Shown: positions 45,598 through 56,241 of the stretch, piece by piece
Position numbering within the stretch: position 1 is the stretch's first letter
Layout: each line of letters starts with the position of its first letter
Source: Artocarpus heterophyllus
Taxonomy: Eukaryota; Streptophyta; Magnoliopsida; Rosales; Moraceae
Reading direction: 5' to 3'
Length of the DNA stretch: 64,000 nt
NCBI GenBank assembly: GCA_025403435.1
Contig: CM046342.1
Coordinates: forward strand, 16,866,519-16,930,518
Translations under genes and position numbers: made by a program
Notes under the pieces: model-generated
Database searches by the model: none
Seen by the model: the letters and a program-made list of their open reading frames with translations, nothing else
Told to the model about the DNA's origin: nothing

Positions 45598-47018
45598 TAA
45601 TAAGTTAGTTTTAGGCTAATTAATTAGATGATTCTCACTTAATATTTTTGTTAGTTTTGAGCAATTTATAAGAATTTGATAATGTTTTATGTTCTTTTGT
45701 AGGTCTTGAGGAAAAAAAATGCATATTGGCAAAGTACGAGACAAAACGGACCAAAAATTGAGTGAAATTGAACTCGGGACAAAATGGAGCCTAGACGCCA
45801 ACTTATGGGCGCCTAGGCGCTCTTACAGATGAAGCCTCACATAGAAAACCCGAGAGCATAGCGCCTAGGCGCCACAATTTGGGCGCCTAGGCGCCATTTG
45901 GAAGAATCAGTGTAGCGCCTAGGCGCTACAATCTTGGCGCCTAGGCGCTACTTTGAAGCCTAGGCGCCATATTCATGAAGCCTAGGCGCCAGTTTAGAAA
46001 AGCTTCCATGGGCAAGTATAGTGCCTAGGCACTACAATCATGGCGCCTAGGCGCCGTAATGAAGCCTAGGCGCCAGAAAATCGAGCCTAGGCGCCATTGC
46101 GATCCCAGTTCAAATTTTAGTGTAATTTCGTTCCAAAATTACCCTTTCAAACCCTAGCCTATAAATAGAACATTATAGAGGGTTGAAACACGAATTCTAA
46201 AGAGGAAAAAACTACAAACAAGAGGAAAGAACTCATTGCTTTGGAGAAGAAGAACGGTGCAACCCAGAGACAAAAATCATCTTCGCATCCAAATAGAGTT
46301 CTTTTCTTTCACTCATCATGTTTAAGAGATTATTTAGGATTGTTTTTAGTTTCATTAGGAACTAATTTTCTCTATTCTAGGGCTACGATGTAGCCAGATT
46401 ATAAATGTTTACTTTTGTTTAATTTAATTCAATTCGATGTTTATTTATTATCTATGCTGAGTATTTAATCTAATCTTAATGCTTGTAAAAGTTTGCGCAC
46501 CTTTTGCATAATATGTGATTTAATTTGAGGCTGAGAAGCGATGATTAAATTAGACTATGATTGAATGCCATGAGATCATCATAGGATAGAGATATCTATG
46601 AGACTTGTGTAACACTATGAATTTCTTGTTCTTAATAAATCTCGGTAAGTTTAGAGTTTCCACAGATATGTAGTAAATTTGCTAACTAAGATAAATTATT
46701 AATGCTTGAGAAAGATTAATGACTACCTAAGAGAAATTCGTTATCGGCATAGGAGTAAACATCAGTTGATTAAGTTAGATAATTTGAGTAGGATTAATTT
46801 AGGTGAAATCGGATGCCCTAGTCTTTTATTGTTTAGGTTTCATTTATATTTTTTTTGTTTTGTTATTTTTCTATTTTATATTTGATTGTTCAAATAATTT
46901 TAGGGCTAACCAATTTTGGTACTTAGCTAGATTAACGTAATCCTCGTAGGAACGATACTTTGCTCACTCTTTATTACTTGTTAACGATACGTGCACTTGC
47001 GTTAGAAAATCCACAACT
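45598..47018 (+). repeat. 3' LTR of the non-autonomous gypsy element
   Basis: 1421 bp, nearly identical to the 5' LTR. Its terminal TG has become TA and its terminal CA has become CT. The target duplication GTGCG follows at 47019-47023. The palindrome array is at about 45788-46098. Confidence 0.9.
45788..46098. repeat. GCGCCTAGGCGCC palindrome array in the 3' LTR
   Basis: Same unit number and order as in the 5' LTR. Several units that are imperfect in one LTR are perfect in the other, for example GCCTAAGCGCC against GCCTAGGCGCC. Confidence 0.9.
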
Positions 47019-47023
47019 GTGCG

Positions 47024-49204
47024 TATGAGAACGATAAACGTATGTAAATATATGTAGACGTAATATAATTATATTTATTGGCTTTATTGGACGATAGAGA
47101 ATATCATGAAAGGAAAAAGTACACATTAAAAGATTAAAAAGGTTTTAATTATTGATAAAATATTAATCACTCAAGAAATATTTCACGAAGGGACCTCTCC
47201 CCCTTCAAGAAAGAAAAAAAAAAAAAAAGGAGGGGCTTTATCCAATCTAATGGACGGTTAATATAGGACATGTTGTTCTAGGCAGATAAAGAAAAAAGAA
47301 ACAAATTGTCAAGAAAAAAGAGACGAAAAAGAAAAACAAAATGATTTACAAAGACTGTAGGGTCTGAGACTCATTTCTTCTAGGAAAAGGACAACAAAAG
47401 TAGACAAAGTAGATCTTCAACAGAACGTTTCTTTAGTGGTTTTGTGAGTTCAGATTTTTTGTTTTTCAGTCTAATCCCTCTGCTTTTTATTTACCATGTC
47501 ATCTTCCACAAACACACACACACAATGTTATTGTTTTGGGATTTGAAAAGGTTCTTCTTTTGAATCTATCCTACCAGGCCAACCTTAGCTTTTTAATCTA
47601 TCCTAAAAGGCCACCCTTACCAAATAAGCTAGCACCAGTAGGCACATGTCATGTAAATTAGATAAAAGCTAGTAGTAAAATACTTAATCAATTACTAACG
47701 ATTCACTTTTAAGATTAAAGGTCATCCTAGTCCATGGTTAATTTCTTTTTGCTTGTGGCCCATCTTTTTTAAGCTCGTCATAATTTTGACCTTAAGTTGA
47801 AGAATTAATTGCAAACCAATAATGCAGATGGTGATCTAAATTATCACTTCTTATTATCCTAGATCATCAACCTAATTTTTCTCACATAAAAGATAACCAA
47901 TCACAAAAAAAAGAGAAGAAATATGATGCTTAGACATCAAAGTTCACTAACTATATATTCTAATTTTTATACTTAAATCACTTGTCAAACTTAATATCTA
48001 AAATTGTGTTGAACCAATTATATTACTATATTATTTAAAAATAATTTAATTTTTCATGTATAGTGTGTGTGTATATATATATATTTATATATCTAAACTT
48101 TGTCATATTCAATTATTATCATTAGCAAGTCATACAGTTTAGAGTTTCGATTACTGGAGTAGTCGGTGCCGATCTTTCACTTTCAAAGACCTTAGTTTAG
48201 CCAATGATTTACTTAAATAATATATCTATATGCAAAACAATCTAGAAGCGAAACAAGCATATATATATATATATATATATATAGAAGCCGATGTTAGGGA
48301 GTACAGTCATGATTCATTGCTCTGATGTCCTTTTATTTGATACCAAGTCATTTGCATTTGATGGTATTATCTTCTGATATGTAGGCCCTTACAGGTATGC
48401 GTGTCTATATATATATATGTATATATCTATATGTAGAACAATCTAGAAACGAAACAAGCATATATATATATATATGTATGTATGAATTTATTCACAAATA
48501 ATTATCTTATTTACTATTAGTTATATATGATAATCCTTTTAAGAATTTTTGCAAGTTCAAATTCTAGATGTGTGTCTACAAGCCGCATTAATGACTTCGT
48601 CTTTTATTTTATTTTATTTTGAGAATGTATTGATAACTTCTTTTTAACTAGATCATGAAAACGTCACTACTTAATTTGGTCCACCAAGAGATAAATCATT
48701 GGTTTATTTTCTGACCACCTACAGCCATATAACTTAATAAAAAGGTGGTAAAAGGACATGTTCTCATCAAAAAGACAATACTTATGGCCTCTTATTATAA
48801 AAAAGTAAAGTAAAAGAGAAAAAACAAACATAAGTTATGACTTTTAAATAGTGTATAGAAAAGAGTTTTTTATTTCATAGAATATTTTAAATCTGATTGT
48901 TTAATTAGTAAAAGCTCGATTGTTGTAAATAGTAAAATTATCTATGTTTAATTTGTCTTTCACAAATAGAAAGTTATAGATGTAAATAAAAAAAGTTCAT
49001 AAGCAATTTTTCTATAAGCATAAGGAGGGACTTGAACCCAAACCTTTTGTTTAAACCTAAACTTATAAACCACGCACTCGATAAGCTAGGACGGAGAAAT
49101 GAAAATGGCATTACTTTCTAATTCCTTTGAGCTTGAAGTACAAGTGAAGCTACAAAATAGAATAAATGCATTACATGCACATACATAATTTGTTTAGTAT
49201 GCTA
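47024..49204. other. Intergenic DNA with TA microsatellites
   Basis: No gene seen. TA/AT arrays near 48070-48090, 48259-48283, 48403-48420 and 48461-48474. A ~50 bp direct repeat (AATCTAGAAGCGAAACAAGC near 48239; AATCTAGAAACGAAACAAGC near 48439) precedes two of them. The stretch 49040-49190 matches module R tails at 37240-37420 and 51890-52080. Confidence 0.5.
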
Positions 49205-49979
49205 TACTATAGAGCTCTTACATGTTACAATAAATTGGTTCTAACTGCATTGTCAAACACACTTTTATTTCCATTTCTAGATATCTAGTCACATTACAAT
49301 CCAAGAAGTCACAAGTATTTAATTAAAAAAATTGCTTGTTCAAGAAGATCTAGTGATACTGTTGAAGTATTTTTGCGATATCCTTTTTGTATTAGATCTG
49401 ATAATCATATAGCATATAAATTTGGTGATAGAATCTACTAAAAATTTGACAGTGATTTCAAAATTATTCACCAGCTCTTATGTTTATTTATTATTTTTTT
49501 CCCTAGCTGGCTAGCTAGAATCCTCCCAATTAATTGACAAAGTACGGACCAATTATGATAATGCTAAAAAAGGAGAATAAACGAGACCAAATGTTGTGAT
49601 GGACCTACATGAGTTTAATTTCTATGTGCGTAATTCATTGCATGATTCAGAACCGGCATAGAAAGAGTCTGAAATAGTTTTATTGGACCATGAAGATTTA
49701 GTTTATCAATTTTGGTGGTTCTTTATATAAAAAGATAGGTTTTCAGTTGATAAAATAATATTTATCTGTTTTGTTATTGTTTTGTAATCATCTCCAATAA
49801 ATCAATGCTAAAGCGCATGCTTAATAAAATTTTTGGTTGGATCTTAGCTAACCTTGTCATATCGTTATCACGAGGATCTTTTATTCCTTTATTAGCCAAT
49901 ATATTTCTTGGATGGACATAAATGTCATGTCCTTTAAAAACTCAAACAGTATTAATTGAAGCATAATTTAATTGATCAT

Positions 49980-50165
49980 CAATAAATAAAAGCTAGAAGT
50001 ATTCAGTAATGGACATATATACATTAATTATAAAGTTGAAAATGGTTAACCAAGTGCACCATTGCAAAGCATATTCCTAATCCTGTAAGAGTACTTCAAA
50101 GAACAAACAGCTTATATAATTGAATACACGAGAAGGATATATATATATATACATATATATAGGAA
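49980..50165. repeat. Copy of the B3 gene's far-upstream segment, without a gene
   Basis: Matches 38840-39020. Downstream sequence returns to module R within about 150 bases; no B3 motif is seen in any frame. Confidence 0.7.
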
Positions 50166-50737
50166 TGGATAATTGGGATGATTTCATTTGTATTCTTATT
50201 CTTATTCTTTTTGTATCAAGCTAATAATATCATGTTATGTTAATTAAAATATTTTTACTGTCAGAATATATTTTACTTGCAATATCATATAGTATTATTA
50301 AAGGGGTATTATTAGAGGGACATTAACGAACAAAAACTAAAGTACAAGCGAATTGAATCCATGATTGACTGCCTTAATCAAGATATGGGCATGCAACAAG
50401 CAAAAGAAATTAAAGAAATGGACTAATTGGATGTCCTTCCTTTGTTAATATTCATTATCTAATTAAGAACATGATGATGAGGATGAAGACGATGATAAAG
50501 AACAGATTTGTTGGGCCAAGATTTGTTTGGTCAAACAGCTAAAGTAGGTACTTCATAGGACAAACAGCTAAAATAATTGAATTCATCAGAAGGATATGTT
50601 CCCGGCTAGGAAGGGATGGGACAGGGTTGTTTCTTATTTTTTATAAACATATACGCGTAAAAGCGGCAGTACTGCAGTATACAAGAGCTTCCAAAATTCC
50701 ATGTACAGTGGCAGATAAATTTATTAGAATTCTTTAA

Positions 50738-51540
50738 TGGGAGACCCTACACCGAGACTTTTTATCTACTGATGCGTCCTTTTGTAGAAAGGCGCAGACA
50801 GAAAATCAGCAGTTCAAAATTGTGTTCACATGAAAACAAAAATAGACACATCCACAATTAATTACAATAATTTTTAATCTCAAATTAGCAAAAATAAATG
50901 AAAAATAATTTTTTAAAAAAAACAAAATCTGGCACGCAATCAGCAACCCAAGGTGGCACTCTTGCAAATTTTGATTCGAGACCATGCACAACGAAATCCG
51001 ACGAAGGACGCGACCATTATCTTGGGGGGCGACTGGGTTCTCCAGAGTCATTGGAGGTGAAGGCGGAGGCAAGGGTTGCTGAGTTTCGTGAGATTGTGGG
51101 CAGAGGTCATGGGTCACGACCCCACAACCCTCGCGACCCTATTATGATTCTATCGCTATCCGCCTCCTACCATCAATCTGGCTTGCTATGTGTCATGACC
51201 ACCATGGGTAGTGACGGGACCACCATAGGTCACGAACCTAGTCATGACCATGGTGGCTTACGACCACCGTCTTATCCTCTATCGCGACAGATTGTCGTGA
51301 CATCATTGTTGCGTTTCCAGTGAGGTGGAGGAAAACTCTGGTGTCTCCTTCTGGAGGTCAAAAAGCAGTTTAAATCTGTCTTTTTTTTTTTTTTTTGGGA
51401 TTCATTAATCTAGTGTGTATAAGTCTATTTTATTTGAAATGAGTTTGTTCAATTTTCATCGTTTGATACATATTCAGTGGCAAATAAAAGAGACTTATCA
51501 GTGTGACCTTTTAGAAGGTCTCATTCTAGCATTTCGTTGC
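50738..51540. mobile_element. Insertion of unknown type in module R copy 2
   Basis: Absent from copy 1, where the flanks join near 36925. It starts GGGAGACCCTACACC (50741) and ends near AGAAGGTCTCATTC, giving a weak GAGACC/GGTCTC terminal symmetry. The middle (50930-51340) is unusually GC-rich and has repeated GACCACCATGG/CCATGGTGG-like words. A Mutator-like or other non-autonomous DNA element is possible; the candidate 9 bp flanks agree at only 6 positions. An open frame at 50898-51323 has no recognisable domain. Confidence 0.45.
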
Positions 51541-52779
51541 TTGAAATATTTGTAGCCCTGCAAACATGACAAAAGAATATCAAGAAAACAAGCAAAGATT
51601 TTGAAACTTCATATATTTCGTCAAGTGAAGCTCGTTTTGTGGGTTTCATCATCCCAATTTCGTTTTCTTTTGTTTTTCCCCCCCTAGAATTAACCGTGTT
51701 CCATAAAAGCTTATTTAAAATCTCCTATTTAACTCACCCCATCCCTACTAATTGGGCTAACACCAATTGGTTCAGTTTTATTGCTATATATACTATTGTT
51801 TCTTATAAATTTGAGTTTTGTTTCAAACGTTTTTACGTTTAATTTTTGAATTAAAATTCAAATTCAAACTCTTTTTTGTAAAATACAAAAATTTAAATTT
51901 GAACTAAAACTTTTTGTTTAAATCTAAACCTATAAATTACACTAAATGAGATAGGACAGAGAAATGAAACTGGCATTTGTTTTTTACTTTTTAGTTCTTT
52001 TGATCTTGAAGTACAAGTGAAGCTATCAATTAGAATACACGCATTACATGAATGCACATATATAACTTTTAGATTTGTTTTATGATCTGATAAATCAAAC
52101 GTTGGAAAAACCAACAATACTAATTCATAAATATATTTCTTTCAATGGTTGTCTGTTGTTGTCACATAGGATAAATATTTAGAAAAATCTTTTGAAATAT
52201 TATAGTTTTATAGAAACAATCTTCATCTATTTGACACCAGCAACTGTAGTTTCATAACATATGTTAATTTGTGGGACTCATATCAATATAAAGAGAGTAA
52301 ATATTTGAGGTATGGGAATGAAATTTAACAATGGTGAATAGAATTCCATTAAAAAATGGTCAATAGAAATAAGGAGACAGATCACAAAGATGAAATATGC
52401 AAAAATCACCAATCTATTTAAAAGTTTTATACAATTTTCAATTGGACTTATTATGCAAAGAATTCAAAATTCACAAAATCAATTATCAAAAATATTAATT
52501 TAAAGACTAATATGCTAAACATGTAAAGTTTGAAGGATTCTATGCAAAAAAGCCAGCTATTATATAGCACTAAAATTGAACAATAGATCCTTGAAAAAAA
52601 AAAAAGGAAAAAAAAGAAAAGAAATGCAACTCTAGAATAACAATCTTGATTTGCTTAGCTAGAAAGTCACCAGACGGCATCTGCATCGATGGTGCTCTCA
52701 CACACGTGGGTGCATAGAAAAAATATTGCAATTGATTTCTTTTGATTTTTACTGTTTTTTTTTTTTCCTTTTCTTTTTC

Positions 52780-52866
52780 AAAAATTGTATCCGACCTTGA
52801 TTGCACCCTACGAGTCTGGATTCCCATGCCATAATTAGTGTCCCTGTCCTTGTTTTCTTTTCTTTA
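52780..52866. repeat. Duplicated module Q, copy 3, left part
   Basis: GCACCCTACGAGTCTGGATTCCCATGCCATAATTAG-type sequence (matching 34930 and 38155) is cut at 52866 by the CACTA element and resumes at 62804. Confidence 0.75.
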
Positions 52867-53010
52867 CACTACTAAAAAATCTTCAATCAAATGGCGGTTT
52901 TGGACTGCCATTAAAAGCATTAAATGGCGGTTAAAAACTGCCATTAATCAAGGTACCGTTAAAAGTTATGTAATAGTATGACGGTCAAAATTATATGCTT
53001 TAAATGACAG
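52867..53010. repeat. Left terminal and subterminal repeats of the CACTA element
   Basis: TGGCGGTT occurs at about 52894 and 52923 alternating with ACTGCCATTAA at about 52906 and 52936, forming inverted subterminal units, the presumed binding sites for the second CACTA protein. Confidence 0.75.
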
Positions 53011-54049
53011 TCGATCAACACCTACCATCTAATATTTTACTCTTTTTTTTTGTTTTATATAGCGCAACAGTCATGTAATATGTTCTTTTTTTTCTTTAAA
53101 GAAAAATTCTACATATTTTATTTGAAATAAAGATAATTGCAAATATATAAATATATATTTTTTATTACATAAAAATAAATATATATTTTTTTACGAATTT
53201 AATAAAATAGATATATTTTGCTAATTAGAAGTCATTGACAATACATAAAAGCTCAAAATATTATAAATTAACGTTTAAAAAGTTAACTAAATCACATTAA
53301 AAAAGTTATCTAAATCGAAATATATTCTTTAGTATTAAATACATGCATTAGGCCTTAAGAAACATAGTCTAAAGAAAAAGAGTTAGACTATCCGCCCATT
53401 CACTTCGAATTTCATTGATTTTTTTTTGTGTGTACGTTTGCTTCTTGAAAAACTACACACACAAAAAAAAGATAAATAATTTCTTAAACTCATATTTTTT
53501 CTAACTCTAAACTAAATTTTACATAATAAGAATAAGTACTTGCCCCTTCATCCATCACATATATAGCGCCAAAAATAGAATCAATGAGCACTTTCATATA
53601 ACGCATTATATGGTATCCACATTCTGTATTTGATGGTTGATGAGGGCACTATTTACAAAACAAAATATGTTATCACTTAATGTATGGAAATTTAATATAT
53701 AGCTTCTTGTTGATGATTTATAAATTAACTTACAAGAACACAGGTCCAATGTGGTGTCTTCAAACTAGGCACTCTTTTAAGAATATCATTGAAAATGGAA
53801 AGAGCTCTATATTCATAGAAATAGAAAATCGATTAAAGAATTGATTATAATAAAATAGATACAAATAGTCATGATTTAACACTATTTCATTAAGAATTTA
53901 GAAAATTTACGCTGGCATTAGCTCCTTTAACTCCTTGCACATATTTCCACTTGTTTTTCTGCTTGCTTGGCACTTGGTTCCTATAATTTCATGAATTTAT
54001 ATTTTACTTATAAGCAAATATGTAAATGCAACATGAAAGTGTGAAGATT

Positions 54050-54170
54050 ATTAAATAAACTAACTAAAAACTCTTTTGATGTTTTAGATCTCACAAATTC
54101 TATCTAATGCTCGGCAACCTCAGGATAAGCAGCAGGAGGTTCTCTAAGCGCATCGTAGTTTCTAGCCATC
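54050..54170 (-). pseudogene. Fragment of the second CACTA gene (plant transposase_24-like)
   Basis: Minus-strand frame reading NYDALREPPAAYPEVAEH, stop, IEFVRSKTSKEF. This resembles the P-x-x-x-W-x-x-FV-x-x-R-x-S-x-x-F core of the Ptta/En/Spm protein family, with a stop one residue after His. Position downstream of TNP2 in the same orientation fits CACTA gene order. The match is short. Confidence 0.45.
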
Positions 54171-54693
54171 AAATTGGTTTAATATACTTTCTATTTAGTC
54201 CAACTTTAAAGTCGCTCTATTTTTTTCCAATCTCTTGCATGTGATGCTCTCCACTATCCTCTTCTAGGTCAAAAGAATTCTACAACTAAACCAAACAAAC
54301 AAAATAAAGAAATTAATAAAGCATGACTATTAAACAAATAAATCTTAGAAAATAAAATGGTTTACCTCAACAAGTTCCTAAAGAAAGTTTGTTTCTCATT
54401 TATTGTCTTGAGAGAATATGCATGAATAAGTTTAACCACATTGTAACTTTTTCCAACGTGAAAAGCAAGGAAGAGCCAAACATGATTACATATAAGAATG
54501 CAAGGGATTCACAAGCAAAGTAATTGCATAACTGACAGGAAGATGTATTGAGCATGTACTTGGTACCTCCAACAAGCTAGTAGGAATTTGGATATAAAAC
54601 CCTGCAGAAATAGATCAACCTTTTCTAGAATGCTTGGTGGAATAGGCGTAATGATGTACAGTAAACCTTTGAACGTGTCAACACCTCTTACAA

Positions 54694-56241
54694 TGTTAGT
54701 AATGTGCCCTAGGCCAATTGTGTAATGACCACATTTTGACTTCGTTACATTTGTATTTTATTAATAAAGAGGCATTTTCATTATTGTTTTTTATTATAAT
54801 TCCATGAATAGTTTATTCTACTTAAGGTCATTAAGTATATGACTTGATAGTAAAACTCTTAAGTGAAAATTGAATTCCATTCTAAATTATCCCTAGTCGG
54901 TCATTATTATTGGGATAATAATGAATGAAGACTAGTATGAAGTTTGACTGATGATTATGTTTTACTAATCATGTGTATGAGATACTAAGTCAACTCATAG
55001 ATACATATTTGAGAAATGATGTATTGGATCGACCCGCTATGAGAATACTGCATGGATAATTGTCATAAGTGATTCTCATCACAATAGTATTATCCGAGTC
55101 TTCTGACTTGAAATCACTATTGTTTCCTACATGACAAGTTCTATATTTGACACATTCTAATATTATCTTTAACAAGATGATGGAATGGATTGTTGTTGGA
55201 TATAGAGTGAATCATGTGAGGAATATGAGTGATTAAGAAGGAATTTGTCTCTCATTTATTATGAGAAAGATATCTATAGGCCCCTCGATAAGTTAGACTA
55301 AAGAAAAATGTATGGTCAAACTGGAATGAATTGATAAGGGTTATCAATATCAATCTACTTAAGATCGAGAAATAATATGATTGAATAGTATAAGGTTGAC
55401 ATAAACTATGCCTTATGTTCAATCAAGGTATCTAGTGACAAAAGGATTTTAATACTTATTGTGGATTAGGTTGTGTCGGATTATTGACATTCACATAACT
55501 TGGGTAATCATAATGTCTTGTTAGAGGCCGCTTATGATTTGTGGGCCAGAAATAGAATTTCAAGCCCACTACTAACGTTATGTGAACTTACAGGGTCGCA
55601 CACTTAGAACAGACCAAAAACCAATTTTGGGTTTACTGTGTCTAGGTTCAATGAACCTGATAATGTCCAGATTCGATGTACTAGATATGTCTAGGTTCAT
55701 TGAATTTGACATTATCTAGATTCTTTGAATCATATTTGAATTACTGACATTATCTAGATTCTCTAAATCATATTCGAATTATAGACGTTGTCTAGATTCT
55801 CTGAATCATATTCGAATTACGGTTTATTCTAGTTAAAATTTGACTCAATCTCGAAGTCAATAGATATATATATATATATATCTGTTTTAGGGTTTCTAGC
55901 CAAATTAAGAAGAAAGAAGGCGTTCTATTATTCTAAAAAGACGAGAACATTAAAAACTCTAAAAGTAAGAGAGAGTCATTTAACGCAAAGGAGAGGATGC
56001 TAGCACACCAATTCGTTTTGAGAGAGTCTATTTGTGTGGACACCTACAGAGGGCGTTGCTTTAAGTAACAACATCTAAATCCGATCCTGAATACAAAAAG
56101 CTTGAGTTAGGGTGTCACCGAAGTAAACCCGCTCTCTTCCTTCTAGAGATCTTGCCCCTTTTTGTTATCCTGGTAAGATTCTATGGCTTTCCTATCTATC
56201 TAATCAAATTGCACTGTTTATTTGAATCACAAAATCCAACA
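54694..56241 (+). mobile_element. Probable nested solo LTR in the CACTA element
   Basis: About 1.55 kb, starting TGTTAGTAATGTGCCC and ending AATCCAACA, an LTR-like pair of ends. A TATA run (55865-55881) and a leader-like segment with AGAAGAAAGAAGG follow a tandem repeat. No matching target duplication was found, so the ends are uncertain and the strand is inferred from the TATA position. Confidence 0.45.
55618..55835. repeat. Tandem ~38 bp repeat upstream of the TATA run
   Basis: TCTAGATTCT(C/T)T(G/A)AATCATAT copies start at 55715, 55752 and 55791, with degenerate copies near 55623 and 55689. Units hold the small palindromes TCTAGA and ATTCGAAT. Confidence 0.8.

Larger units (their letters stand above)
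40960..47018 (+). mobile_element. Non-autonomous Ty3/gypsy (Athila/Tat-like) element
   Basis: 6059 bp with two LTRs of exactly 1421 bp, a perfect 5 bp target duplication, a primer site for tRNA-Asp and a polypurine tract. The interior (42381-45597) holds a gag remnant and no protease, reverse transcriptase or integrase, so any movement would need proteins from a relative. The tRNA-Asp primer and gag type point to the Athila/Tat side of Ty3/gypsy. The LTRs differ by a few dozen substitutions and no net indel, so insertion is fairly recent. Confidence 0.88.
49205..52740. repeat. Duplicated module R, copy 2
   Basis: Collinear with 35790-38060 but longer, owing to an extra ~0.45 kb (including the B3-upstream-like segment 49980-50165) and an ~0.8 kb insertion (50738-51540). 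Confidence 0.8.

Noticed and set aside
50898..51323. 141-codon open frame in the GC-rich insertion
   Set aside because: No recognisable domain; GC-rich sequence lowers the stop frequency by chance.
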